Counted from the first letter of the stretch, positions 35,667 to 44,542 are shown. The stretch is DNA of 64,000 nt from Microbacterium sp. LWH11-1.2 (GCF_038397745.1 NZ_CP151636.1:3720001-3784000), one strand, 5' to 3'. Program-made: numbers and translations. The notes: generated by a model from the sequence alone, not told the origin.

Positions 35667-36797
35667 TTACGCGCTGATGAACGTCTCGTTACCGAAGGCC
35701 GCGAGCGCCTCGTCCAGCAGCTGGAGAGTGGCGGCATCCGTGCCGGCATGCGCGGCGACGCGGACCGAGGACCCGCGGGCGGTGACCACCAGGCCGGCGT
35801 TGGCCAGTGCGGCGGCCAGGCGGGCCGGCTCCTCGGGCGAGAGCGCGACGATTCCCGCTCGTGACGCACGGTCCCGGGGCGAGCTCACCGCGATACCGTG
35901 ACGGTCGGCGATCTCGAGGATCGTGTCGACATGCTCGGCGATGCGCGCCTCGATCGCCGCCACGCCGGCGTCGCGGATGTCGCGCGCGCCGATCGCCAGA
36001 CGCCCGGCCGCGAGCGTGTCAGGCTGGCTCACCGTGAACGCCTGAGCGGATGCCGCAGGCGCGGGCAGCTCGTCGACGACGAGCCCGGGGACCACGGTGC
36101 CCGTGATCCCGGAGAGGACGGGGGTGATCCGCTCCCTCGCGCGGGGCGAGAACCATGCGAATCCGCTCCCCCGGCCGGCGCGCAGCCATTTGTATCCATG
36201 GCCGACCACGACGTCGGCGGCGGCGTAGTCGACGTCGACGACGCCGAACGACTGGACCGCGTCGACGATCAGCAGCCGATCCGGCCCGATGAGCTCGCGG
36301 AGAGCCGGCAGGTCGGCGCGGAATCCCGTGCGGAAGTCGACGTGGCTGACAGCGAGGGCCGTGACCTCGTCATCCAGCGCCTCGGCGACGGCATCCGTCG
36401 TCATCCGTCCGTCGGCCGGCGTGACCCAGCGCGGCGTCAGCGCGCGGTTCGAGGCAGCCGCTGCGCGCTCGAGCGTGAGGCTCACACTGGGGAACTCGGC
36501 CGTGCCGGCGATCACCGCGCCCGTCATGCCGTAGAGGGCGTGCATGAGGCCCTGTGTCGACGACGGCTGCAGCGTGACGTCGTCCGCCTCGGCGCCGAGC
36601 AGCTCGGCGACCAGCTCCTGCGCCTGCCCCACACGCTCCCACACCAGGGACAGGGAGGAGGGACGCCCGCTGCCGAGGAGGTCGGCGTCCGCGAAGATCT
36701 CCTCGCGCACCGACGGCGACAGTGGGCCGAACGCGGCCCAGTTCAAATAGCCGGACTCGTTGTCGAACGTGCCGACATACTCCTCGATGGTGCTCAC
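35667..36797 (-). CDS. Class V aminotransferase-fold PLP enzyme
   Basis: 376 residues, related to cysteine desulfurase/kynureninase-type class V enzymes. The PLP lysine is in VVGHGYKWLRAG; DAVQSFGVVDVD supplies the PLP-binding Asp. A persulfide cysteine like that of NifS is not present, so desulfurase activity is unlikely. The reaction is unknown. GTG 36797 is preceded by CAGAAT and six bases. Confidence 0.87.
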   Translation of the reverse strand: MSTIEEYVGTFDNESGYLNWAAFGPLSPSVREEIFADADLLGSGRPSSLSLVWERVGQAQELVAELLGAEADDVTLQPSSTQGLMHALYGMTGAVIAGTAEFPSVSLTLERAAAASNRALTPRWVTPADGRMTTDAVAEALDDEVTALAVSHVDFRTGFRADLPALRELIGPDRLLIVDAVQSFGVVDVDYAAADVVVGHGYKWLRAGRGSGFAWFSPRARERITPVLSGITGTVVPGLVVDELPAPAASAQAFTVSQPDTLAAGRLAIGARDIRDAGVAAIEARIAEHVDTILEIADRHGIAVSSPRDRASRAGIVALSPEEPARLAAALANAGLVVTARGSSVRVAAHAGTDAATLQLLDEALAAFGNETFISA

Positions 36798-36803
36798 CGC
36801 GTC

Positions 36804-36809
36804 ATTCTG
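36804..36809 (-). promoter_or_regulatory. -10-like box CAGAAT, leaderless aminotransferase start
   Basis: CAGAAT, six bases, GTG 36797 on the minus strand. Confidence 0.4.
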
Positions 36810-36850
36810 GCACGCCTCGTCACCGCGGACGGACCAGTTCGGCCGAGGGC

Positions 36851-37633
36851 TCAGCGCCCGAAGCGGCGATCCCTGTCCGCGTAGTCGCGGATCGCGCGGA
36901 GGAAGTCGACCTGCCGCAGATCGGGGCCGAGTGCCTCGACGAAGTAGAACTCGCTGTGCGCGCTCTGCCAGAGCAGGAAGTCGCTGAGCCGCTGCTCTCC
37001 GCTGGTGCGGATCACGAGGTCCGGATCGGGCTGACCACCCGTGTAGAGGTGCTCGCCGATCATCTCGGGGGTCAGGTGCGCGGCGAGATCCTCGAGGGTG
37101 CCCCCCGAAGCCTCGTGCTTGGTGATGATGCTGCGCACGGCGTCGACGATCTCATGGCGTCCGCCGTAGCCGACGGCCAGGTTCACGTGCAGGCCGGTGT
37201 GCTCCTTCGTGCGCTCCTCTGCGTCGGCGAGCACGCGGGCGAGCTCGGACGGAAGGATGTCGGCGCGGCCGACGTGCTGCACCCGCCAGTTCTCCTCCCG
37301 CGAGACCGCCTCGGCCAGCTCCGCGATGATCTCGATGAGGTCGGCGAGCTCCGCAGAGTCCCGCTTTCGCAGATTGTCGCTGGACAGCAGGTAGAGCGAC
37401 ACCACGCGCACACCCAGCTCGTCGCACCAGCCGAGGAACTCGCGCATCTTCGCGGCACCCGCCCGGTGCCCCTCCGCCGGAGTCGTGAACCCGAGCTGCC
37501 GCGCCCACCGCCGATTGCCGTCGATCATCATGGCGACGTGGTGCGGCACGGACGCCGGATCGAGATGGCGTCGCAGCCGGCTGGTGTAGAGCCGGTACAG
37601 CGGTCCGCGCCCCGGGCTCTCGCGTGACATCAC
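36851..37633 (-). CDS. uppS: Isoprenyl (undecaprenyl/Z-prenyl) diphosphate synthase
   Basis: About 260 residues, cis-prenyltransferase family. The catalytic region is HVAMMIDGNRRWARQLG, followed by GHRAGAAKMREFL, LYLLSSDNLRKR and the C-terminal PDLVIRTSGEQRLSDFLLWQ, EFYF. Makes the polyprenyl carrier for cell-wall synthesis. In actinobacteria two such enzymes often coexist, so product length is uncertain. GTG 37633 is taken as start because TAGCGT is six bases upstream; ATG 37630 is an alternative. Confidence 0.94.
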   Translation of the reverse strand: MMSRESPGRGPLYRLYTSRLRRHLDPASVPHHVAMMIDGNRRWARQLGFTTPAEGHRAGAAKMREFLGWCDELGVRVVSLYLLSSDNLRKRDSAELADLIEIIAELAEAVSREENWRVQHVGRADILPSELARVLADAEERTKEHTGLHVNLAVGYGGRHEIVDAVRSIITKHEASGGTLEDLAAHLTPEMIGEHLYTGGQPDPDLVIRTSGEQRLSDFLLWQSAHSEFYFVEALGPDLRQVDFLRAIRDYADRDRRFGR

Positions 37634-37639
37634 CCACCT

Positions 37640-37645
37640 ACGCTA
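37640..37645 (-). promoter_or_regulatory. -10 box TAGCGT, leaderless uppS start
   Basis: TAGCGT, six bases, GTG 37633 on the minus strand. Confidence 0.5.
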
Positions 37646-37715
37646 CCGTGTCGGGCTCATCTGCGCCGTGTGCGGAGGCTGGGGATATGTACCTGCCCGG
37701 GCATGCGCGCCCGCC

Positions 37716-37721
37716 TAGAGT
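37716..37721 (+). promoter_or_regulatory. -10 box TAGAGT, leaderless trhA start
   Basis: TAGAGT, six bases, GTG 37728. Confidence 0.6.
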
Positions 37722-37727
37722 GAGCAC

Positions 37728-38456
37728 GTGAGCACTCCCGAGTCGTCCGAGCCCGAACTCCCCCAGCTGCCACTTCTCGAGGAGGCGGAATCGGAGGCCG
37801 GGGTCGAGATCAGGCCGACCTGGCGCGGATGGATCCACGCCGGCATCTTCCCCGTCGCCCTCGTCGCCGGGATCGTGCTGATCGTGGTCGCGCACGGCGG
37901 GGCGGCGAAGTGGGCGGCGGCGGTGTTCATGACGAGCTCGCTGCTGCTGTTCGGCAACTCCGCGCTGTACCACCGCTTCGACTGGAAGCCGAAGGTCAAG
38001 CTGATCCTGAAGCGGATCGACCACGCCAACATCTTCCTGCTGATCGCCGGCACCTACACGCCGCTCGCGACCCTCGCCCTCCCGCCGGGGAAGGGCGCGC
38101 TGCTCCTCGCGCTCGTCTGGGGCGGGACCGTGGTCGGCATCCTCTTCCGCGTCTTCTGGATCCACGCGCCGCGCTGGCTCTACGTCGCCCTCTACCTGCT
38201 GATGGGGTGGGCTGCCGTGATGTTCATGGCCGACCTGCTCGCGGCGAACGCCACGATGATGGTGCTCGTCATCGTGGGAGGCCTGCTCTACACGGGCGGG
38301 GCGATCGTCTACGCGCTCAAGAAGCCGAACCCGTGGCCCGGCCGGTTCGGCTTCCACGAGATCTTCCACGTGTGCACGGTGCTCGCGTTCCTGTGCCACT
38401 GGACCGCGTGCCTGCTGATCACGCTGGAGCCGCTTTCGCCGTCACTGGGCGCCTGA
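37728..38456 (+). CDS. trhA: Hemolysin III family (TrhA/PAQR-type) membrane protein
   Basis: 242 residues with seven predicted membrane helices. PAQR-type metal motifs are present: GNSALYHRFDW early, and HEIFHVCTVLAFLCHW in the last third, where the histidines and an acidic residue could bind zinc. Homologues affect membrane fluidity; hemolysis is doubtful. A polar 35-residue N-terminus precedes helix 1. GTG 37728 follows TAGAGT by six bases. Confidence 0.9.
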   Translation: MSTPESSEPELPQLPLLEEAESEAGVEIRPTWRGWIHAGIFPVALVAGIVLIVVAHGGAAKWAAAVFMTSSLLLFGNSALYHRFDWKPKVKLILKRIDHANIFLLIAGTYTPLATLALPPGKGALLLALVWGGTVVGILFRVFWIHAPRWLYVALYLLMGWAAVMFMADLLAANATMMVLVIVGGLLYTGGAIVYALKKPNPWPGRFGFHEIFHVCTVLAFLCHWTACLLITLEPLSPSLGA

Positions 38457-38463
38457 CGCCTGC

Positions 38464-38748
38464 TCAGGTGGATCGCGGGTCGTCGTCGCCCTCGCGGGTG
38501 ATCGGCAGGTCCGCGTCGGTCTCCGTCGCCTCGTCGGCGGCCCGTGCGGCCTCTTCGGCGTCGAGCTCCTCGCGCACCTCCTCGCGGTACCGGACACGGC
38601 GGATGCGTCGGTTCATATCCCAGATGAGGAGGATCACGGCGATGAGCACCACCACGATCGCGGCGAAGCCGACGAAGCCGGGAGTCACAGCCTCCGGAGC
38701 CACCGTCATGACGGGTGTCGGCATCGGAGTCTCGGACAGAGAGCGCAT
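38464..38748 (-). CDS. Small single-pass membrane protein, unknown
   Basis: 94 residues: a short N-terminus, one helix (VGFAAIVVVLIAVILLIWDM) and a charged C-terminal half rich in Arg, Glu and Asp. ATG 38748 has AAAGG upstream. Convergent with trhA (seven-base gap) and divergent from the DUF4307 gene, with overlapping promoters. No known function. Confidence 0.75.
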   Translation of the reverse strand: MRSLSETPMPTPVMTVAPEAVTPGFVGFAAIVVVLIAVILLIWDMNRRIRRVRYREEVREELDAEEAARAADEATETDADLPITREGDDDPRST

Positions 38749-38775
38749 GTGTCGGCCTTTCGTACTCAGGTCGCA

Positions 38776-38796
38776 TAACCTGGTATCACCAGCCTA
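38776..38796. promoter_or_regulatory. Overlapping divergent -10 boxes around a short palindrome
   Basis: TAACCT (38776-38781, plus) and TAGGCT (38791-38796 read on the minus strand) flank CTGGT-ATC-ACCAG (38780-38792). The two promoters would exclude each other, and the palindrome could bind a regulator. Confidence 0.45.
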
Positions 38797-38816
38797 ACGA
38801 CCGGAAGACCGCACCC

Positions 38817-39203
38817 GTGACGACCGCAGAAGAGCTCGACGAACGCTACGGCCGCACCCGCACGCGGCGGACGCCGTGGATCATCGGCGGCATCGTCGCC
38901 CTGCTGGTGGTCGGAGCCTTCGGCTGGATGATCGTGGCCCAGTCGATGAGCTCGGTGGATGCCGACGACCTCGGCTTCGACCTCGTCGACGAGCACACCG
39001 TCGACGTGCGGTTCCAGGTCACCGGCGTGCAGGGCAAGGACGTCGTGTGCGTGGTCGAGGCACTCGACGAGGAGTTCGGCGTGGTCGGCTGGAAGGTCGT
39101 CGAGATCCCCGCAGGAGACAGCCACTCGCAGGCCGTGTCGGCCTCGGTCCCGACCGTCTCCGCTGCCACCACAGGTTTGGTGAACACCTGCTGGGTCGCC
39201 TAG
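38817..39203 (+). CDS. DUF4307 membrane-anchored protein
   Basis: 128 residues: charged N-terminus (ERYGRTRTRRTP), one helix (WIIGGIVALLVVGAFGWMIV) and an extracytoplasmic beta domain with two cysteines. DUF4307 proteins commonly sit just before greA in actinobacteria, as here. Function unknown. GTG 38817. Confidence 0.85.
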   Translation: MTTAEELDERYGRTRTRRTPWIIGGIVALLVVGAFGWMIVAQSMSSVDADDLGFDLVDEHTVDVRFQVTGVQGKDVVCVVEALDEEFGVVGWKVVEIPAGDSHSQAVSASVPTVSAATTGLVNTCWVA

Positions 39204-39206
39204 ACT
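39201..39206 (+). promoter_or_regulatory. -10 box TAGACT overlapping the DUF4307 stop, likely greA promoter
   Basis: TAGACT begins with the TAG stop codon of DUF4307. Transcription would start near 39213, leaving a leader of about 86 bases before greA that contains a strong hairpin. Confidence 0.5.
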
Positions 39207-39220
39207 CTTCGCAGACAGAC

Positions 39221-39247
39221 GACGCCCTGGCACCGTGCCGGGGCGTC
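39221..39247 (+). promoter_or_regulatory. Hairpin in the greA 5' leader (possible attenuator)
   Basis: GACGCCCTGGCAC pairs with GTGCCGGGGCGTC (one T-G pair, nearly loopless). A TTGG tail follows but no long T-run. It could terminate DUF4307 read-through or attenuate greA. Confidence 0.45.
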
Positions 39248-39298
39248 TTGGCATATCCCCCGCAGTTCGCCGGCGGGACCGAAAGAAGGAGCTTCGTC

Positions 39299-39790
39299 AT
39301 GTCCACCGACGCTCAGGTTCCCTTCCTCACGCAGGAAGCATATGACCGGCTCGTCGCCGAGCTGGAGCACCTGTCCACCACCGGCCGCGACGAGATCGCC
39401 AAGCGCATCGAAGCCGCCCGTGAAGAGGGCGACCTCAAGGAGAACGGCGGCTACCACGCCGCGAAGGACGAGCAGGGCAAGCAGGAGGCCCGCATCCGCA
39501 CCCTGGAGGGTCTGCTGAAGACCGCGAAGGTCGGCGAGGCCCCGGCCAGCCGCGGCATCGTCGAGCCCGGCACCGTCGTCACCGCGGTCGTCGCGGGCGG
39601 CGAGGAGGTCTTCCTCCTCGGCAGCCGCGAGATCGCCGCCGGCGGCAGCGATCTCGACGTGTACAGCGAGGCGAGCCCGCTCGGCCAGGCGATCCTCGGC
39701 CTCAAGGTCGGCGAGAAGTCCTCCTACGAGGCTCCGAACGGCCGTTCGATCGCCGTCGAGATCGTGAACGTGGAGACGTACACCGGCTGA
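39299..39790 (+). CDS. greA: Transcription elongation factor GreA
   Basis: 163 residues. The N-terminal coiled coil has the acidic tip motif REEGDLKENGGYHAAKDEQG; the C-terminal FKBP-like domain ends SIAVEIVNVETYTG. It enters the RNA polymerase secondary channel and triggers cleavage of backtracked RNA. ATG 39299 has AAGGAG upstream. Confidence 0.96.
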   Translation: MSTDAQVPFLTQEAYDRLVAELEHLSTTGRDEIAKRIEAAREEGDLKENGGYHAAKDEQGKQEARIRTLEGLLKTAKVGEAPASRGIVEPGTVVTAVVAGGEEVFLLGSREIAAGGSDLDVYSEASPLGQAILGLKVGEKSSYEAPNGRSIAVEIVNVETYTG

Positions 39791-39805
39791 CGTCGGTCAC
39801 ACGCG

Positions 39806-39839
39806 AGCGCCCCGGTGTCCCTGAGGATGCCGGGGCGCT
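39806..39839. terminator. Bidirectional terminator between greA and ilvA
   Basis: AGCGCCCCGG and CCGGGGCGCT form a ten-bp stem with a partly paired loop, followed by TCGTCTCT on the plus strand. Confidence 0.75.
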
Positions 39840-39856
39840 TCGTCTCTGCCGGGAGA

Positions 39857-41086
39857 TCAGTCGGGGACGACGATCGGCTCGAATCCGGCCCGGCGCAGAG
39901 TGTCGAGCGTGTGCTCGGAGTGCTCGGGTCCGCGCGTCTCGACGCTGAGCTCGAGGATGACGTCGCTGATCTGCAGGCCGTGGCCATGGCGCGTGTGCAT
40001 GGCCTCCATGACGTTGGCTCCCGCCTCGGCGATGAGCTCGGAGACGCGCGCGAGCTGACCGGGCCGGTCGGGAAGCGGTACGCGGATCGTCAGGTACCGG
40101 CCCGAGGCCGCCAGGCCGTGCGAGACGACGCGCTGCAGCAGCAGCGGGTCGATGTTCCCGCCGGAGAGCACCGCCATCGTCGTCCCGGATCCGGTGACCT
40201 TGCCGGCCAGGATCGCCGCGACGCCCGCGGCGCCCGCCGGCTCCACGACGACCTTCGCCTGCTCGAGCAGCACGAGGATCGCCCGCGCCAGGTCGTCGTC
40301 GGAGACCGTGACGACCTCGTCGACGAGGTCTTTGATGATGTCGAACGGGATGGCGCCGGGACGCGCGACGAGGATGCCGTCGGCGATGGTCGGGCGCGTG
40401 ACGATGTCGACGGGCTCGCCCGCCGCGAGCGACGGCGGCATGGCGGCCGCGTTCTCGGCCTGCACGCCGATCACCCGAACCGTGCGTCCGAGCTCGGCCG
40501 CACGGGCCTTGACCGCCGCGGCGACGCCGGCGATGAGGCCCCCGCCGCCGATGCCGAGGACGATGGTGTCGACGTCGGGGGCGTCGTCGAGGAGCTCGAG
40601 GCCGAGCGTGCCCTGGCCGATCACGACGTCACGGTGGTCGAACGGGTGGATGAGCACGGCCCCCGTGCGCTCCGAGAAGTCGGCCGCGAGGCGCAGCGAC
40701 GTCGCCACGGTCTCGCCCTCGAGCACGACCTCGGCACCGTAGCCGCGGGTGGCCAGGAGCTTGGGCACCGGCACCCCCAGCGGCATGAAGATGGTGGCGG
40801 GGATCCCGAGCGCCTGAGCGGCCAGCGCGACGCCCTGCGCGTGGTTCCCGGCCGACGCCGCGACGACGCCGCGGGAGCGCTCTTCGGCGCTGAGTCTCGA
40901 CAGCCGGTAGGCCGCGCCGCGGATCTTGAACGAGCCGGTGCGCTGCAGGTTCTCCATCTTCAGCAGCACCGGAGAGCCGAGCACGTCGGAGAGCGCGCGG
41001 GATGGCAGCGTCGGCGTGTGCGAGATCACCTCAGCCAGGCTCTGAGCCGCGTTCTCGAACTCGGAAAGGCTGGGGACTGCGCTCAT
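39857..41086 (-). CDS. ilvA: Threonine ammonia-lyase (threonine deaminase) with ACT domain
   Basis: 409 residues; PLP-dependent conversion of threonine to 2-oxobutanoate. The PLP lysine is in RTGSFKIRGAAYR, AASAGNHAQGVA binds substrate, and IGGGGLIAG binds the PLP phosphate. One C-terminal ACT domain (LTIRVPLPDRPGQLARVSELI) may sense an effector. The length fits single-ACT (TdcB/YgkM-like) forms rather than classic 514-residue biosynthetic IlvA. ATG 41086 has GGAGGA upstream. Confidence 0.94.
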   Translation of the reverse strand: MSAVPSLSEFENAAQSLAEVISHTPTLPSRALSDVLGSPVLLKMENLQRTGSFKIRGAAYRLSRLSAEERSRGVVAASAGNHAQGVALAAQALGIPATIFMPLGVPVPKLLATRGYGAEVVLEGETVATSLRLAADFSERTGAVLIHPFDHRDVVIGQGTLGLELLDDAPDVDTIVLGIGGGGLIAGVAAAVKARAAELGRTVRVIGVQAENAAAMPPSLAAGEPVDIVTRPTIADGILVARPGAIPFDIIKDLVDEVVTVSDDDLARAILVLLEQAKVVVEPAGAAGVAAILAGKVTGSGTTMAVLSGGNIDPLLLQRVVSHGLAASGRYLTIRVPLPDRPGQLARVSELIAEAGANVMEAMHTRHGHGLQISDVILELSVETRGPEHSEHTLDTLRRAGFEPIVVPD

Positions 41087-42279
41087 CGATTCCTCCGTTG
41101 CCGCTCGCGCGGCACTGTGCTCCAGATCAGATCTCCGCTCGGGGCGGCGCCGGTGCGCCACGATCCCGAGCTCAGGGTCACCGCTGCGACGTTGACGAAC
41201 GCCGCCAGCGGCACCGCGAACAGTGCGCCGGGGATGCCGGCGATCATCGCACCGCCGGCGACGACGAGCACGACGGCCAGCGGGTGCACCTTGACGGCGG
41301 AGCCCATCATGATGGGCTGCAGGATGTGTCCCTCGATCTGCTGCACCGCGAGCACCACGACGAGCATCCACAGCGCGATCCACGGTCCGTTGTAGACGAG
41401 CGCGAGGAAGACGGCGATGGCTCCGGTGGCGACCGCACCGACGATCGGGATGAACGAGCCGAGGAAGACCAGCACGGCGACAGGCAGTGCGAGCGGGACC
41501 TGCAGGAGGAAGGCTCCGAGGCCGATGCCGATCGCGTCGATCGTCGCGACGAAGAGCTGGGTGCGCGCGTAGTTGACGATCGTCCGCCAGCCGTTGCGGG
41601 CCGCGCCGTCGACCGCCGGGCGGGCGTTGCGCGGGAAGAGCTTGACGGTCCAGCGCCAGATGCCGCCGCCGTCGGCGAGGAGGCAGATGAGGCTGAACAG
41701 CGCGAGGAGCGCTCCGGTGACGACATGCCCCAGCGTCGTGCCGATCGCCAGCGCGCCCGAGAGCAGCGCCTGCGTCTGCTCCTCGATCATCGCGAAGCCC
41801 TGGTCGATGTAGTCGGCGATCTGGCTGTCGGACAGCTGCAGGGGGCCCTCGTGCAGCCAGACCTGGAAGCCGTCGATGGCCTTCGCGGTGCTCTCCTGCA
41901 CGGCGGGGAGCTCGACGCGGACCTGCCACACGACGAGCCACACGAGTCCGGTGACGATCGCCGCCGTGCCGATGAGCGATACCGCGATGGCGGCCCACCG
42001 CGGGAACCGGTGGCGCAGCATCCACTCGAAGGCGGGCCACAGCAGCGCCGTGATGAGGATGGCGACCATCAGCGGGATCACCAGCAGCTTCAGCAGCATG
42101 ACGAGCCAGATGAAGACGCCGAGGACCGCGGCGATGAGAAGCAGCCGCCACGAGTATGCGGCGGTGATGCGCAGCCTCGGGGGCACGGCCTCGTCGGCCT
42201 CGGTCGTCACGGTGCGGTCGGTGGAGACCGGGCGCGGGCGGAACAGGTCTCGCAGCCGGGGTCGCTGGTCCTCGCTCAT
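41083..42279 (-). CDS. AI-2E family transporter (PerM-like permease)
   Basis: 398 residues with about eight membrane helices and a long polar stretch after helix 3, the PerM/AI-2E layout; the conserved IPIVGAVATGAIAVFLAL and PIMMGSAVKVHPL blocks are present. Family members export diverse small solutes, so AI-2 itself is not implied. ATG 42279 follows TAGACT by six bases. Stop overlaps the ilvA start by four bases (ATGA), making an operon. Confidence 0.9.
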   Translation of the reverse strand: MSEDQRPRLRDLFRPRPVSTDRTVTTEADEAVPPRLRITAAYSWRLLLIAAVLGVFIWLVMLLKLLVIPLMVAILITALLWPAFEWMLRHRFPRWAAIAVSLIGTAAIVTGLVWLVVWQVRVELPAVQESTAKAIDGFQVWLHEGPLQLSDSQIADYIDQGFAMIEEQTQALLSGALAIGTTLGHVVTGALLALFSLICLLADGGGIWRWTVKLFPRNARPAVDGAARNGWRTIVNYARTQLFVATIDAIGIGLGAFLLQVPLALPVAVLVFLGSFIPIVGAVATGAIAVFLALVYNGPWIALWMLVVVLAVQQIEGHILQPIMMGSAVKVHPLAVVLVVAGGAMIAGIPGALFAVPLAAFVNVAAVTLSSGSWRTGAAPSGDLIWSTVPRERQRRNR

Positions 42280-42285
42280 CGCCCA

Positions 42286-42291
42286 AGTCTA
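42286..42291 (-). promoter_or_regulatory. -10 box TAGACT, leaderless AI-2E start
   Basis: TAGACT, six bases, ATG 42279 on the minus strand. Confidence 0.55.
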
Positions 42292-42336
42292 CGGCGGTCG
42301 CACGGCGGCTCACGACGCGATGTCACCGGCCGGCGA

Positions 42337-42342
42337 TACGCT
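42337..42342 (+). promoter_or_regulatory. -10 box TACGCT, leaderless ycaQ-like start
   Basis: TACGCT, six bases, GTG 42349. Confidence 0.55.
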
Positions 42343-42348
42343 GACGAC

Positions 42349-43608
42349 GTGACAGACACCCTCAGCCCCGCCCAGGCTCGCCGCATCGCTCTGGCCGCTC
42401 AGGGATTCACCCGTGCTCGTCCGGCATCCGTCTCCCGTCGCCATGTGGATCGGGTGATGGAACGACTCGGCGTGCTGCAGATCGACTCGGTCAACGTCTT
42501 CGCGCGTTCGCACTACCTGCCGCTGTTCTCGCGCCTCGGCGCCTATGAGCCGGCGCTGCTGGACCGCGTCTTCCTGGCCCGCACCACGCACTACGTGGAG
42601 TATCTCGCCCACGAGGCCACCTTCATCCCGATCGAGGACTGGCCGCTCTGGCGCTTCCGCATGGACGATTTCCGCCGGCGGTGGGCGGGCGAGGACTCGT
42701 GGCTGAGCGCCAACGCCCGCACGGTCCGGTGGGTGCAGGACGAGCTGCGCACGCGCGGCCCGCTGCGCCCGGCCGACCTGCGCGCCGATGCCCCGCGGGA
42801 ACGCGGGACGTGGTGGGACTGGGACGAGGTCAAGCTCGCGCTCGAGCACCTCTGGCGCACGGGCGACGTCGCCGTGAGCGGACGCCGCGGCTTCGAGCGC
42901 ACCTACGCGCTCGCCGAGCAGGTGATCCCCGATGCCATCCTCTCCCGCGAGATCCCGCGCGCCGAGGCGATCCACGAGCTGATGCGCCGCGCCGCGCGAT
43001 CGAGCGGGGTGGCGACGCAGTCCGATCTCGCCGACTACTACCGCATCAAGGATCGGTCGACGGTGGCACGGTCGATCGCCGACCTCGTCGATGCCGGCGA
43101 GCTCGAACCCGTGCACGTCCGCGGCTGGGAGCGGAGCGGAAGACCCATCCCCGCTTGGCGCCACCGTGACGCGGTCCTGCCACGCAGGATCGACGCCGCG
43201 GCCCTGCTGACCCCCTTCGATCCGGTGGTCTGGTTCCGCGATCGAGCGCTTCGCACGTTCGACCTCGATTACCGCATCGAGATCTACGTCCCCGCCGAGA
43301 AGCGGAGGTTCGGCTACTACTCGCTGCCCGTCCTCGTCGGCGACCGCATCGTCGCGCGGGTCGACCTGAAAGCCGAGCGCGCGTCGTCGACCCTGCAGGT
43401 GCAGTCCGCGTGGTGGGAGCCGCAGGCGCGAGCCGAAGATGCGGGTCGCATCGCCGAGGAGCTCTCCCTCGCGGCGGCCTGGCAGGGGCTCGAGCACATC
43501 TCGGTCTCGGGCTGGGGCGACGCGACCGCCGCGATCCACGACGCTCTTCGCGGCCGCGCCGATGCTTCGATCCGGCGCCATCTGCACGCCAGGGAAAGCG
43601 TGTCATGA
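42349..43608 (+). CDS. YcaQ-like DNA glycosylase (winged-helix DNA-binding family)
   Basis: 419 residues. The N-terminal HTH_42 region contains VLQIDSVNVFARSHYLPLFSRLG, where QID fits the catalytic Q-x-D of interstrand-crosslink-unhooking glycosylases (YcaQ/AlkX). LARTTHYVEYLAHEA and LLTPFDPVVWFRDR are further conserved blocks. Likely role: repair of alkylated or crosslinked DNA. GTG 42349 has TACGCT six bases upstream. Overlaps the next gene by four bases. Confidence 0.88.
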   Translation: MTDTLSPAQARRIALAAQGFTRARPASVSRRHVDRVMERLGVLQIDSVNVFARSHYLPLFSRLGAYEPALLDRVFLARTTHYVEYLAHEATFIPIEDWPLWRFRMDDFRRRWAGEDSWLSANARTVRWVQDELRTRGPLRPADLRADAPRERGTWWDWDEVKLALEHLWRTGDVAVSGRRGFERTYALAEQVIPDAILSREIPRAEAIHELMRRAARSSGVATQSDLADYYRIKDRSTVARSIADLVDAGELEPVHVRGWERSGRPIPAWRHRDAVLPRRIDAAALLTPFDPVVWFRDRALRTFDLDYRIEIYVPAEKRRFGYYSLPVLVGDRIVARVDLKAERASSTLQVQSAWWEPQARAEDAGRIAEELSLAAAWQGLEHISVSGWGDATAAIHDALRGRADASIRRHLHARESVS

Positions 43609-44525
43609 CGCGGCGCCGGTGGTGGCTCGTCGGAGGCCTGGCCGCTCTCGTGGTCACCGCCGCGGGCGGGGTGCTGATCTGGCTGTCTCTCGCTCGGCCC
43701 GGCACCCCGCAGGAGGCGGCGAGCGCCTACGTGCGTGCGCTCGAGTCCGGCGACCCGGCGGCCGTTGCGGCGACCGGAGCAGACGTCTCCGCGACGGCGC
43801 TCGGCGCGTTCGCCGGGGCCAGCGCTCTCATCGACGGCGCCGAGGTCACCGGGGTCGAGCAGAACGGCGAGGCGGCGGCGACGGCGGACATCTCCTTCCG
43901 CCTCGGTGAGGAGAAGCGGACGGCACGGCTGGACATCACCCGGGTCGAGGGCCGCTGGACCGTCGGGGCGTCCGCGCTCGGCACCGCGACCGTGACCGCC
44001 GACCTGGGTTCGTCCGTCCGCCTCGGCGACGAGACCGTATCCGTCGGCGAGGCGGTGCTTCTGCTGCCCGCCGAGTACGCCGTCTCCGCCGCGCCCTCGT
44101 CGCTTCTCGACGGCTCGGCGAACCTGCTCGTGCTGCCGGGCGAGGACGTCGAGGTCACGGTCGAGGTCACTCCCCTGCCGGCAGCGATCGATGCCGCACA
44201 GGAGCAGCTCGACGGGCACCTCGCGGAGTGCACCGCATCAGACGACTCGACTCAGGCTCCGACGACGCCGGTCGGCTGCGGCATCCGCATCCCCTGGGGG
44301 ACGGAGTTCCGCGACGTCACCGACATCCGCTATCGCATCGAGACGTCACCGGAGATCGCCCTGGACGCGACCGGGTTCCTCGCCGACGGGGGCGTTCTCA
44401 TCGCGACCGTCACGGGGACCGGGCAGGACGGCACGGAGCGCACGACCACGTACCGCACCGATTCCTGGAGCATCCGCGGCGACATCGAGTTCACCGAGGA
44501 GGAGCTGGTCCTCACGGCGTGGTGA
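43605..44525 (+). CDS. Membrane-anchored secreted protein, unknown
   Basis: 306 residues: an N-terminal helix (WWLVGGLAALVVTAAGGVLIWLSLA) anchors a large extracytoplasmic part. It has a DUF4878-like first segment (PQEAASAYVRALESGDPAAVAA) and two cysteines that may form a disulfide near residues 210-226. Function unknown. ATGA overlap with the ycaQ-like gene. Confidence 0.78.
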   Translation: MTRRRWWLVGGLAALVVTAAGGVLIWLSLARPGTPQEAASAYVRALESGDPAAVAATGADVSATALGAFAGASALIDGAEVTGVEQNGEAAATADISFRLGEEKRTARLDITRVEGRWTVGASALGTATVTADLGSSVRLGDETVSVGEAVLLLPAEYAVSAAPSSLLDGSANLLVLPGEDVEVTVEVTPLPAAIDAAQEQLDGHLAECTASDDSTQAPTTPVGCGIRIPWGTEFRDVTDIRYRIETSPEIALDATGFLADGGVLIATVTGTGQDGTERTTTYRTDSWSIRGDIEFTEEELVLTAW

Positions 44526-44542
44526 GAGATGCCTCAGCGGCG

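Noticed and set aside
39857..41086. A riboswitch or leader peptide controlling ilvA
   Set aside because: ilvA is translated by overlap with the AI-2E gene and has no leader of its own.
39815..41395. Long plus-strand frame opposite ilvA
   Set aside because: Composition is low-complexity Arg/Asp/Val and it overlaps a certain gene end to end.
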